Below are positions 28,579 through 37,376 of a stretch of DNA of 64,000 nucleotides, in pieces; position 1 is the first letter of the stretch, and each line of letters starts with the position of its first letter. Both the position numbers and the translations under genes were made by a program. Source of the stretch: Sphingomonas sp. LT1P40 (GTDB taxonomy: Bacteria > Pseudomonadota > Alphaproteobacteria > Sphingomonadales > Sphingomonadaceae); the NCBI RefSeq assembly GCF_036663835.1, contig NZ_JAXOJT010000001.1, positions 2,170,001-2,234,000 of the forward strand, given 5' to 3'. The notes under the pieces are model-generated. The model did no database searches and had not been told where the DNA came from. It saw only the letters and a program-made list of their open reading frames with translations.

Positions 28579-29760
28579 TCAAGCGCGCGGCGGACGCGCC
28601 GGCGCGCCCGCAAGCAGCTCGGCAAGCGTGGCGCGCATCGGGTGCGGCCGGTAGTCGTCGCCATAGGGGCAGCAACGCTGAGGCAAACCGTCCGCGCGTG
28701 GCGCAAAGCCCTGAAGCCAGCTATATTTGTCGACCATGCCCCACGCCAATATGTCGCGAAGCTGTGGGTAGGAGAGCATCACCTCCAGATAGGCGCGCGT
28801 ATAGTTAGCGACCCCGGCATCGCGCGCTGCGTAATCGGCGGGCAAGCCATTGTCCTTAACGTCGAATTCGGTGAGCAGCAGCCGGTACCCCATGCCGGTA
28901 ACGGCGTCGCAAAAGGCACGCCATTCCTTGAGATCATAGGGACCGATGCCGGTCGCGCGATCGATCGTCCGTATTTCGATATGCGACTGGATTCCCAATG
29001 CATCACAGGGCACGCCGCGTTTGCGAAACCCCTCCAGCAGGCGGAGAACGCCGGCGCGGTGGTTCGCATGACCCGGCTCCCAGCTCATATAGTCGTTATA
29101 GACAAGCTCGGCGTCGGGAAGCTCGCGTCGCGCGGTGTGAAAGGCGAGATCGACCACGGCTTCGTGGCTCCCCATCGCCTTCGACATCGATGTGTCGACA
29201 AAGGCACCGGTCTTGTCGTCGAACAATTCGTTGACAACGTCGTAGCTGTGAATGCTGCCGGCATAGCGACGCGTCACCGTCTCGATATGGCTGGTTATCA
29301 GCCGCGCCGCTTCAGTCGCCGGGCGCGCGCCATAGTCGTAATTATTGACCCACTCCGGCAGCCATTTCGGGCGATGCCACAGCAGCGTGTGACCACGGAC
29401 ATCAAGGCCCTTTGCCTTGGCATAACGGACGATCGAGTCGAACGCGGCGAAGTTATACTGGTCGGGGCCGGGCCGGGTCGCCTGCCACTTCAGCTCGTTT
29501 TCGGAAACGAGCAGCCCGCATTCGCGCTCGACGATCGCACGATAGGCAGGGTTGCCGATCGAGCCGCTGTCCGAGCCTTCAGCACCGTAAGCGATGGCCG
29601 AGCCGAAGCGCAGACCCTTGCGCGCGGCGATCTGGTGGAGGCCTTCGCCGCTGGCTGGCGCGGCACCGACCGGGGTCCGGCCATTTCCGGCGCAGGCCGT
29701 CAGCGACAGCGCCGACAGGCCAAGCAGCGCCTGACGTCGTGAGCAACGTGCGTCGGTCAT
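28579..29760 (-). CDS. GH10 endo-1,4-beta-xylanase (Tat lipoprotein)
   Basis: A 393-residue GH10 enzyme. SRRQALLGLSALSLTACAG is a Tat-type signal with lipobox LTAC (Cys23), so it is probably exported folded and lipid-anchored. Catalytic glutamates are Glu178 (acid/base, YDVVNEL) and Glu298 (nucleophile, LLLTEFDV). Other family motifs are SENELKWQ, GHTLLWH, QSHIE and WGMVDKYSWL. It hydrolyses internal xylan bonds or xylo-oligosaccharides. The ATG at 29760 overlaps the GH3 stop (ATGA), placing it second in the operon GH3-GH10-DUF6445. The open frame extends 34 codons upstream but is not protein-like. Confidence 0.93.
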   Translation of the reverse strand: MTDARCSRRQALLGLSALSLTACAGNGRTPVGAAPASGEGLHQIAARKGLRFGSAIAYGAEGSDSGSIGNPAYRAIVERECGLLVSENELKWQATRPGPDQYNFAAFDSIVRYAKAKGLDVRGHTLLWHRPKWLPEWVNNYDYGARPATEAARLITSHIETVTRRYAGSIHSYDVVNELFDDKTGAFVDTSMSKAMGSHEAVVDLAFHTARRELPDAELVYNDYMSWEPGHANHRAGVLRLLEGFRKRGVPCDALGIQSHIEIRTIDRATGIGPYDLKEWRAFCDAVTGMGYRLLLTEFDVKDNGLPADYAARDAGVANYTRAYLEVMLSYPQLRDILAWGMVDKYSWLQGFAPRADGLPQRCCPYGDDYRPHPMRATLAELLAGAPARPPRA

Positions 29761-32162
29761 GGCGTGACGACCAGCTTGACGCTCTGCACCTCGGACGAAT
29801 TGGCGCCGACCATGATCTCGAACTCGCCGGGTTCGATGACCCGCTTCATCGCGACGTTCCACATCTGAAAGGCTTCGGGGGGCAATGTGATCGCCACTTT
29901 TTTGGTCTCGCCCGGCTTCAGCGTGACACGCCGGAAGCCCTTCAATTCCTTGACCGGCCGGGTGACCGAGCTGACGCTGTCGCGGACATAGACCTGGACC
30001 ACCTCGTCACCGCTGCGTTGGCCACTGTTAGCGACATTGACCGTCACCGTCACCGGCTGGCCCGCAGCAATCGAGGTCGCCGACAGAGACGGCGCGCTGA
30101 TCGTGAATTTGGTATAGCTCAGCCCATAGCCGAAGGGGAACAGCGGTGCCTTGTCATCGAACAGATAGCCGCGCCGGGCGGTCGGCTTGTGGTTGTAGAA
30201 AAAGGGCAGCTGGCCGACGTTGCGCGCGACGGTGACCGGCAGCTTGCCGCCTGGATTGACCCGACCAAACAGCGCGTCGGCGATGGCATGCCCCTGTTGC
30301 TCGCCGCCATACCAGGTTTCGAGAATGGCGTCGGCTTTGGCAATCACGCCCGGATAAGAAGGCGGCCGTCCGTTGACGAGCACCACGACAACCGGCTTGC
30401 CCAGCGCCTTCAGCGCGTCGAGCAGTTCCTCCTGTTCGCCGACGATGTCGATGTCCGATCGGTCGCCCAGATGGGTATCGGCCCAGCCTTCGCGGCTGGT
30501 CTGCTCGGTGTCGCCCAGGAACAGCAAAATATGGTCGGCACCGCGCGCCGCCTCGACCGCAGCGGCGATGCGCTGGCGGTTGACGGCGGGATCGGCGAGC
30601 TTGACCTCATCGGCCCACCAATCGTCATTTTCGGTAATCTTGACGCCCTCGTTATAGACGATCGTGGCCTTGTCGCCGACCAGCGCCTTGATTCCGTCGA
30701 GCGGCGACACCGTCTTGGGCGGAATGCCATAATAGCCGCCAAGCCGCGCGACCGCCGCGTTGGGTCCGATTACGGCGATGACCGGCTTCGCTGCGCCTGC
30801 AGCAGGGAGTGCCAGCGGCAGCGCACTGTTGTTCTTGAGCAGCACCAGCGACTTTTCGGCGGTCCGCCGCGCCAGGGCGATGGCATCGGCATTGTTGGTG
30901 ACGGTCGTATCCTTGAAGCGCGCGAACGGATTTTCAAACAGGCCCGCCAGGAACTTGATCCGCAGCATCCGCGTCACCGCAGCGTCGATGTCGGCCTCTT
31001 TCACCTTGCCCGCCCGCACCGACTCGACCAGCGTTTTGTAGGCCGCGCCATTGGGCAAATCGCTATCCACCCCGGCGGCCAGCGCCTGGCGCGCCGCATC
31101 GGCAAGGTCGGGGGCGATCTTGTGCAGTTTCACCAGATCGTCGATCGCGTAATAGTCGCTAACGACCGCACCCGTGAAACCCCATTCGCCGCGCAACACG
31201 TCGCCGAGCAGCCATTTGTTGACGTGGCTGGGAACCCCGTCGATCTCGTTATAGCTGGCCATCACCGCTTCGATGCCGGTGCGTTTGACCACCGCCTCGA
31301 ACGGCGGGAAGAAATCCTCGCGCAGCGTGCGTTCGGCGATCGGCGCGGGGCCGACATTGGTGCCGCTTTCGGGCTGGCCGTGGCCTGTCATATGCTTGAG
31401 CGTCGCGAATACCTTGCTCGGCGCGAGCGGGCCAACGGGGCCTCTGCCCTGCAACCCCTCGACCGCCGCTACACCCATCTCGCTGACGAGATAAGGATCC
31501 TCGCCGAACGTCTCCTCGATCCGTCCCCAGCGCGGATCGCGCGCAACATCGACCACGGGCGACAGGACATAGGGCACACCCCGCGCGCGAACTTCGCGCG
31601 CGATGACGCTGTTCACGTCGCGGATCAGGTCGGGATCCCAGGTGGACGCCATGGCGATCGACTGCGGAAAGCTGGTCGCGTCACGCGCCGCAAGGCCATG
31701 CAGCGCTTCTTCATGGAACAGGACGGGGATCCCCAGCCGCGTTTGCTTGGTCGCCCAGGTCTGAACCGCGTTCACATAATCGACGCTTTCCTGGATCGAA
31801 CGCAATTTGTTGGTGCGCGGGCTGCTTGGACCGCTGCGATCGGACGGGCGCGCAAGCTGGCCAAGACCCGCGGGGAACTTCGCCGATGCCTTGACCGGGT
31901 TCCAGCGCGTGTCGATGTCCTGCACTTCAGCCTTGCTGTCCCACAAGGTGATGATCTGCGCTACCTTCTCCTCCAGCGTCATCCGCGCGAGCAGATCGGC
32001 AACGCGTGCATCCACCGGCAGGCGCACATTGCGATAAGGAGCGTCTGCAGCAGGCCTTGCAGTCGAAGCCGCCGAGATCGGGGCCGTTTGCTGCCCGATG
32101 ACCTGCGTCAGCGGAACAGCCATAGTCGTCGCAAGCAGCGCGGCTGCCAAAGTGATACGCAT
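29757..32162 (-). CDS. GH3 beta-xylosidase/beta-glucosidase
   Basis: An 801-residue secreted GH3 enzyme with signal peptide (ITLAAALLATTMAVPLTQ). The N-terminal barrel holds GIPVLFHEEALHG (residues 144-156), PVVDVARDPRWGRIEETFGEDP and the nucleophile Asp336 in VVSDYYAI. The (alpha/beta)6 domain and a C-terminal fibronectin-III-like domain (GDEVVQVYV, FRRVTLKPGETKKV) follow. It removes terminal beta-linked xylose or glucose from oligosaccharides; the xylan context favours xylose. The ATG at 32162 follows GGGAGAG and a LacI-type operator lies about 50 bases upstream. First gene of the minus-strand GH3-GH10-DUF6445 operon. Confidence 0.9.
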   Translation of the reverse strand: MRITLAAALLATTMAVPLTQVIGQQTAPISAASTARPAADAPYRNVRLPVDARVADLLARMTLEEKVAQIITLWDSKAEVQDIDTRWNPVKASAKFPAGLGQLARPSDRSGPSSPRTNKLRSIQESVDYVNAVQTWATKQTRLGIPVLFHEEALHGLAARDATSFPQSIAMASTWDPDLIRDVNSVIAREVRARGVPYVLSPVVDVARDPRWGRIEETFGEDPYLVSEMGVAAVEGLQGRGPVGPLAPSKVFATLKHMTGHGQPESGTNVGPAPIAERTLREDFFPPFEAVVKRTGIEAVMASYNEIDGVPSHVNKWLLGDVLRGEWGFTGAVVSDYYAIDDLVKLHKIAPDLADAARQALAAGVDSDLPNGAAYKTLVESVRAGKVKEADIDAAVTRMLRIKFLAGLFENPFARFKDTTVTNNADAIALARRTAEKSLVLLKNNSALPLALPAAGAAKPVIAVIGPNAAVARLGGYYGIPPKTVSPLDGIKALVGDKATIVYNEGVKITENDDWWADEVKLADPAVNRQRIAAAVEAARGADHILLFLGDTEQTSREGWADTHLGDRSDIDIVGEQEELLDALKALGKPVVVVLVNGRPPSYPGVIAKADAILETWYGGEQQGHAIADALFGRVNPGGKLPVTVARNVGQLPFFYNHKPTARRGYLFDDKAPLFPFGYGLSYTKFTISAPSLSATSIAAGQPVTVTVNVANSGQRSGDEVVQVYVRDSVSSVTRPVKELKGFRRVTLKPGETKKVAITLPPEAFQMWNVAMKRVIEPGEFEIMVGANSSEVQSVKLVVTP

Positions 32163-32212
32163 GATCGTCACTCTCCCAATTTCACTTGCGCGGATCGAAC
32201 CCCCGCGCTTAT

Positions 32213-32226
32213 TGTTAGCGCTATCA
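32213..32226. promoter_or_regulatory. LacI-type operator, site C
   Basis: TGTTAGCGCTATCA, palindromic around AGCGCT. It sits between the divergent GH3 (minus) and GH67 (plus) starts, 50-60 bases from each, so one site could control both xylan-degrading operons. Confidence 0.72.
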
Positions 32227-32286
32227 TGAAAGAATGCAGCGCGGGCTGTCAAGCCATGGTGACGTGAACGGGAGGGCGAGAAAGCG

Positions 32287-34422
32287 ATGCGCGGCTTAGT
32301 GGCACTCACCGCCTGGGCGTTCGCCATGGTGCTCACCGCGCATCCAGCCAGTGCCGAAGACGGCTATGAATTATGGCTGCGTTATCGCCCGCTGACGCCG
32401 GCCTATGCTGCGCAAGTCGCAACGATCGCACCGGCACTGGCGATCGATGCGCCGCCAAGCCCAACCGTCGCGGCGGCGACTTCCGAACTGACGCGCGCTT
32501 TTGGGATCTGGCTCGACAGGCCGCTGGCAGTAACGCCGGGCACATCGTCAGCGCTACTATTATGCCGCCGCGACCGGTCATGCGCAAAGGGATTGGCACG
32601 GCAGCGCGGCCCCACCCCGCCGGGCGCATTTCGCATCGACCGGTTGAACGGGCGCATCGTCGTGTCGGCGGCCGACGACATCGGCTTGCTCTACGGCAGC
32701 TTCGCACTGATCCGTCATATCCAGCAGCAAGCGCCGCTGAACGCGCTGCCGCAAAGCGATGCCCCGCACGTCGCGCTGCGCATGCTTGATCATTGGGACA
32801 ATCTGGATGGCAGCGTCGAGCGCGGCTATGCCGGTCGCTCGATCTTTGTATGGTGGCGTTTGCCCGGCTATGTCGATCCCCGCCTGATCGATTATGCGCG
32901 CGCCAACGCTTCGATCGGCATCAACGCGGTCACGGTGAACAATGTCAACGCGCCCGCGACCTTCCTGACGCCGCGCTTCATCATCAAGGCCAAGGCGCTG
33001 GCCGACACGCTGCGCCCCTATGGCATTCGCGTGTTTCTCTCGGCGCGCTTCTCGGCACCGCGCGATCTGGGGGACCTCCCCACCGCCGACCCGCTTGATC
33101 CCGGTGTCCAGCGCTGGTGGCGGGCCAAAGCGGATGAAATCTATGCCGCCATCCCCGACTTCGGCGGCTTCCTCGTCAAGGCCAATAGCGAGGGCCAGCC
33201 GGGGCCGCAGGATTATGGCCGCACCCACGCCGACGGGGCGAATATGCTGGCGCGTGCGGTGAATCAGCGCGGCGTCGTGATCTGGCGCGCCTTCGTCTAT
33301 GACCCCGACCCGGCGGTCGAGCGCACGATGCAGGCGTATCGCGCCTTTCAACCGCTCGACGGAACGTTCGACGCCAATGTCATCGTGCAGGTCAAGAACG
33401 GCCCGCTCGATTTCCAGCCGCGCGAACCAATAAGCCCGCTGTTCGGCTCGATGCCACGGACGCAGCTTGGCCTCGAACTGCAGATCACCAAGGAATATCT
33501 CGGCTTCTCGACTCACCTCGCCTATCTCGCGCCATTGTTCGAGGAAGCACTCGATACCGGTGCCCTCGGGAATGGCCACGCGACGCTGGCCGACATTGTC
33601 GCCGGTCCAAAAAGAATTGCACAATCGACCCCCAGCCTGATCGCGGGAGTCGCCAATATCGGGTCCGACCGCAACTGGAGCGGGTCGCATTTCGATCAGG
33701 CGAACTGGTATGCCTTCGGTCGAATGGCGTGGAACCCGACGCGGTCGTCCGATGCCATCGCGCGCGAATGGGTCGCCCAGACGTTCGCCCCCGACCCGGT
33801 ACTGATCGACGCCGTCGCGGCAATCATGCTGCCCAGCCGTCAAACGGTGGTCGATTATATGACACCCCTCGGCCTCGCGCATTTGATGGGCAGCGATTAT
33901 CATTTCGGCCCTGCGCCATGGGTCGACGATCTCGCCCGCCCCGATTGGAACCCGGTCTATTATCACCGTGCCGATGCCGACGGCATTGGCGTCGACCGTG
34001 GTGCGACCGGCAGCAACGCGCTTGGCCAATATCCCGCCGCATTGGCTAGGCGCTACGCCGATCAGCGCGATCCCGCGCTGCCCTGGCTGTTGTGGTTCCA
34101 TCGCAAGCGCTGGGACGACCGGCTCGTCACTGGGCGCACCGTCTGGGATGAACTGGTCGTCCGCTATGACCGGGGCGTCGCCGGGGTCGATGACATGGCG
34201 GCGCAATGGGATCGGCTGCGGGGACGGATCGACGACCGGCGCCATGCCGAAGTCGCAGCATTGCTTGCGGTACAGCGAAGCGAAGCGCAATGGTGGAGAG
34301 ACGCCTCGATCGCCTATTTCCAATCCCTTTCAAAGCGCCCCCTGCCCCCGGGTCATCCGGCGCCCGCCCAGCCGCTGTCATGGTATCGCGCACAACGCTT
34401 TCCCGAGGCCCCGGGAATATGA
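32287..34422 (+). CDS. GH67 alpha-glucuronidase
   Basis: A 711-residue protein with signal peptide (VALTAWAFAMVLTAHPASA). It has an N-terminal domain, a TIM barrel and a C-terminal helical domain as in GH67. Catalytic residues can be placed: acid Glu302 in KANSEGQPGP, and the base pair Asp375 (VQVKNGPLDFQPRE) and Glu403 (LELQITKEYLG), 28 residues apart as in Cellvibrio GlcA67A. It removes 4-O-methyl-glucuronic acid from the non-reducing end of xylo-oligosaccharides, and its presence marks glucuronoxylan as the target. GGGAGGG precedes the ATG. It leads the operon GH67-lacI-xylD. Confidence 0.93.
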   Translation: MRGLVALTAWAFAMVLTAHPASAEDGYELWLRYRPLTPAYAAQVATIAPALAIDAPPSPTVAAATSELTRAFGIWLDRPLAVTPGTSSALLLCRRDRSCAKGLARQRGPTPPGAFRIDRLNGRIVVSAADDIGLLYGSFALIRHIQQQAPLNALPQSDAPHVALRMLDHWDNLDGSVERGYAGRSIFVWWRLPGYVDPRLIDYARANASIGINAVTVNNVNAPATFLTPRFIIKAKALADTLRPYGIRVFLSARFSAPRDLGDLPTADPLDPGVQRWWRAKADEIYAAIPDFGGFLVKANSEGQPGPQDYGRTHADGANMLARAVNQRGVVIWRAFVYDPDPAVERTMQAYRAFQPLDGTFDANVIVQVKNGPLDFQPREPISPLFGSMPRTQLGLELQITKEYLGFSTHLAYLAPLFEEALDTGALGNGHATLADIVAGPKRIAQSTPSLIAGVANIGSDRNWSGSHFDQANWYAFGRMAWNPTRSSDAIAREWVAQTFAPDPVLIDAVAAIMLPSRQTVVDYMTPLGLAHLMGSDYHFGPAPWVDDLARPDWNPVYYHRADADGIGVDRGATGSNALGQYPAALARRYADQRDPALPWLLWFHRKRWDDRLVTGRTVWDELVVRYDRGVAGVDDMAAQWDRLRGRIDDRRHAEVAALLAVQRSEAQWWRDASIAYFQSLSKRPLPPGHPAPAQPLSWYRAQRFPEAPGI

Positions 34423-34487
34423 TCGTGCTGCACCACGCCGGATATTCGCCTAGCGCGGACACGGAAGACGAATTAGGGACCCGTGGC

Positions 34488-35588
34488 ATGAGCGAAAAGA
34501 GCGCTACCACGCCCCGCCAAGGGCGCCGCCAGGGCAAAGCCCCGACCATATCCGATGTCGCTGCCGCCGCAGGCTGTTCGCCCATGACGGTAAGCCGCGT
34601 AATCAACGGCGATTCCAACGTTCGCGCGACAACGCGCAAACAGGTGACCGACGCCATCGCGGCGCTGCGTTATATGCCCAACCGCGCCGCACGCAGCCTG
34701 GCTGGCGGAGATCAGTTGCGCATCGCCGTGCTGTTCGACAACCCGTCGGCTTCGTACCTCAGCGAGTTCCTGATGGGTGCGCTCGAGGAAGCGACACGCA
34801 ACGATATCCTCTTGATCGTGCAAAACTGCCTCGATGTCGCCGAGGCCCAGGCGCTGGTGCGCAATCTGACGCAAGGCGGCATCAAGGGCTTCATCCTGCC
34901 GCCACCGTTGTGCGACGACCAGCGCGTACTCGACCTGGTCAGCGAACTCGACGCGATCGCGATTGCAGTCGGGCCGGGGAAGGCGACCGGCACGCATGGC
35001 GCGGTGATGATCGACGATTTCCAGGCCGCCTATGACATGACTCAGCACATCATCGATCTGGGTCACCGCCGTATCGGCTTCATCATCGGCAATCCCGAAC
35101 AGGTCGCTAGCGGGCGGCGGCTGAACGGCTATCTGGCGGCAATGGCCAATGCCGGGCTCGAAACGTCGGATGAGTTGATCGTGCAAGGCCGCTTTACCTA
35201 TCGCTCGGGCATGGACGGCGCTGAGCGCCTTCTGGCAGTCACGCCCCGACCGACCGCCATTTTCGCATCGAACGACGATATGGCGGCGGCAACCGTCGCG
35301 GTCGCGCACCGTCGCCATCTCGACGTTCCGAACGACATTACGGTTTGCGGGTTTGACGATACCGCAATGGCAAGCACCATCTGGCCCGAACTGACCACCA
35401 TCCGCCAGCCGATCCGCGAGATGACCGCCTGGGCCGTCGCAGCAATCGCCACGATCATGCGTGCACGCAAGGCCGGCGAGCCCGCTGAGGAGCAGCAGAT
35501 GACATTGCCCTATTCCCTTATCCGGCGCGAATCCGACGCCGCGCCCAGCCTCGCCACGCGGCAGGCCAAGGGCGTCAAGCGCCGGTGA
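34488..35588 (+). CDS. LacI-family transcriptional regulator of the xylan/xylose regulon
   Basis: A 366-residue LacI/GalR regulator. The N-terminal headpiece has TISDVAAAAGCSPMTVSRVIN, followed by the hinge region YMPNRAARSLAG and a periplasmic-binding-protein-like sensor domain (GVMIDDF-type core, DLGHRRIGFIIG, AIFASNDDMAAATV, VCGFDDTAMAS). I chose the ATG at 34488, 19 residues before the headpiece. An ATG at 34419 overlapping the GH67 stop (ATGA) is a real alternative. It is flanked by GH67 and xylD in one operon. The five TGRTAGCGCTAYCA palindromes in the window are LacI-type and are the obvious targets. The inducer would be xylose, a xylo-oligosaccharide or a Weimberg intermediate (inference). 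Confidence 0.88.
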   Translation: MSEKSATTPRQGRRQGKAPTISDVAAAAGCSPMTVSRVINGDSNVRATTRKQVTDAIAALRYMPNRAARSLAGGDQLRIAVLFDNPSASYLSEFLMGALEEATRNDILLIVQNCLDVAEAQALVRNLTQGGIKGFILPPPLCDDQRVLDLVSELDAIAIAVGPGKATGTHGAVMIDDFQAAYDMTQHIIDLGHRRIGFIIGNPEQVASGRRLNGYLAAMANAGLETSDELIVQGRFTYRSGMDGAERLLAVTPRPTAIFASNDDMAAATVAVAHRRHLDVPNDITVCGFDDTAMASTIWPELTTIRQPIREMTAWAVAAIATIMRARKAGEPAEEQQMTLPYSLIRRESDAAPSLATRQAKGVKRR

Positions 35589-37366
35589 CCGAGTCCGCGC
35601 CGTCCCCCAGACTGAGATCGCGTGACTGGTTCGACAATCCCGAACGCTGGGACATGACAGCGCTCTATCTCGAGCGCTTCATGAACTACGGAACGACGCC
35701 CGAGGAATTGCAGTCGGGCAAGCCGATCATCGGCATCGCGCAATCGGGCAGCGACCTGTCCCCGTGCAACCGCGTCCATGTCGATCTCGCCAAACGGGTG
35801 CGCGACGGCATTCGCGATGCTGGCGGCATTCCGATCGAGTTTCCGGTCCACCCGATTTTCGAGAATTGCCGCCGCCCGACTGCCTCACTCGACCGCAACC
35901 TGGCCTATCTCGGGCTGGTCGAGATCCTGAACGGCTATCCGCTGGATGCCGTCGTGCTCACCACCGGATGCGACAAGACCACGCCGTCACAGGTGATGGC
36001 GGCAACCACGGTCGATATTCCCGCAATCGTGTTGTCGGGCGGGCCGATGCTGGATGGCTGGCATGACGGCGACCTGGTCGGATCGGGCACGGTGATCTGG
36101 CGCAGCCGCCGCGCGCTGTCAGCCGGACTGATCGACGAAGCCGAGTTTCTCGACCGAGCGACGTCCAGTGCGCCGTCGCTGGGCCATTGCAATTCGATGG
36201 GCACGGCATCGACGATGAACGCCGTCGCCGAAGCCTTGGGGCTCTCGCTGACCGGCTGCGCCGCGATTCCTGCCCCATATCGCGAACGCGGCCAATATGC
36301 CTATCGCACCGGACGCCGCATCGTGGAAATGGTGCACGAGGATCTGCGCCCGTCGCGCATCCTGACCCGCGAGGCGTTCTTGAACGCGATCGCGACGGTC
36401 AGCGTGTGCGGCGGATCGAGCAACGCCCAGCCGCATATCGTGGCGATGGCGCGGCACGCCGGGATCGAGCTCGAGCCCGAGATCTGGACCGAGCATGGCT
36501 ATGACCTGCCGTTGCTCGTCAACATGCAGCCCGCGGGGCAATATCTGGGCGAGCGTTTCCACCGTGCCGGCGGCGTGCCCGCGGCGATGTGGGAATTGCT
36601 GAGCGCCGGCAAGCTGATCGGCGATTGCCTGACCGTCACGGGCCGCAGCATCGCCGACAATCTGGCCGGGCACGAAAGCCGCGACCGCGAGATGATCCGC
36701 CCCTTCGCCGATCCGCTGCAAGGCAAGGCGGGCTTCCTGACGCTCAAGGGCAATCTGTTCGATTTCGCGATCATGAAGACGTCGGTGATTTCGGACGAGT
36801 TTCGCCAGCGTTATCTGGCCCGACCCGGAGCGGAGGGCGTTTTCGAGGCGCGCGCAGTCGTGTTCGACGGGTCGGACGATTATCACCACCGCATCAACGA
36901 CCCGGCGCTGAACATCGACGAGAACAGCATCCTGGTGATGCGCTCATCGGGCATTCTCGGATGGCCAGGATCGGCCGAGGTGGTCAACATGCAGCCACCC
37001 GACGCGCTGATTCAGCGTGGCGTGCAGTGGCTGCCGACACTCGGCGACGGGCGCCAGTCGGGGACGTCGGACAGTCCGTCGATCCTCAACGCTTCGCCCG
37101 AAAGTGCGGCGGGGGGCGGGCTCGCATGGTTGCGCGATGGCGACATCATCCGCGTCGACCTAAATGCCGGGACGTGCGACATGCTGGTGGACGCCGACGA
37201 GATCGCGCGCCGTCAGGCTGATGGCTTGCCCGAAATCCCGCCGAGCAACACGCCGTGGGAAGAGCTGTTCCGCGAGAAAACCGGACAGCTCGGCGAAGGC
37301 GGGGTGATGGAGTTTGCGCTCAAATATCGGCAGACATCGAAAAAGCTGCCGCGTCACAATCATTGA
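35585..37366 (+). CDS. xylD: D-xylonate dehydratase XylD (IlvD/Edd family)
   Basis: A 593-residue dehydratase matching Caulobacter XylD from LRSRDWFDN and DMTALYLERFMNYG to the terminal KKLPRHNH. The three [2Fe-2S] cysteines are Cys61 (SPCNR), Cys129 (TTGCDKTT) and Cys202 (GHCNSMGTAST). It converts D-xylonate to 2-keto-3-deoxy-D-xylonate, step three of the Weimberg pathway; L-arabinonate is a common side substrate. The GTG start overlaps the LacI stop (GTGA). It converges on the xylXABC-esterase operon with a 10-base gap between stop codons. Unlike in Caulobacter, it is separated from xylXABC and lies on the opposite strand. Confidence 0.93.
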   Translation: MTESAPSPRLRSRDWFDNPERWDMTALYLERFMNYGTTPEELQSGKPIIGIAQSGSDLSPCNRVHVDLAKRVRDGIRDAGGIPIEFPVHPIFENCRRPTASLDRNLAYLGLVEILNGYPLDAVVLTTGCDKTTPSQVMAATTVDIPAIVLSGGPMLDGWHDGDLVGSGTVIWRSRRALSAGLIDEAEFLDRATSSAPSLGHCNSMGTASTMNAVAEALGLSLTGCAAIPAPYRERGQYAYRTGRRIVEMVHEDLRPSRILTREAFLNAIATVSVCGGSSNAQPHIVAMARHAGIELEPEIWTEHGYDLPLLVNMQPAGQYLGERFHRAGGVPAAMWELLSAGKLIGDCLTVTGRSIADNLAGHESRDREMIRPFADPLQGKAGFLTLKGNLFDFAIMKTSVISDEFRQRYLARPGAEGVFEARAVVFDGSDDYHHRINDPALNIDENSILVMRSSGILGWPGSAEVVNMQPPDALIQRGVQWLPTLGDGRQSGTSDSPSILNASPESAAGGGLAWLRDGDIIRVDLNAGTCDMLVDADEIARRQADGLPEIPPSNTPWEELFREKTGQLGEGGVMEFALKYRQTSKKLPRHNH

Positions 37367-37376
37367 ACGGACGCGC

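Noticed and set aside
29412..32267. 951-codon open frame on the plus strand across GH10 and GH3
   Set aside because: It is opposite two enzymes with identified catalytic residues, and the translation is low-complexity Arg/Asp/His with no recognisable motifs.
32549..32562. CAGCGCTACTA inside GH67 resembling the operator core
   Set aside because: It is not palindromic beyond AGCGCT and lies within coding sequence.
34496..34512. AGAGCGCTACCA resembling the LacI operator just inside the lacI coding sequence
   Set aside because: Only one half matches. The other half lacks the GGTA/GATA arm, and the site lies within codons for the N-terminus.
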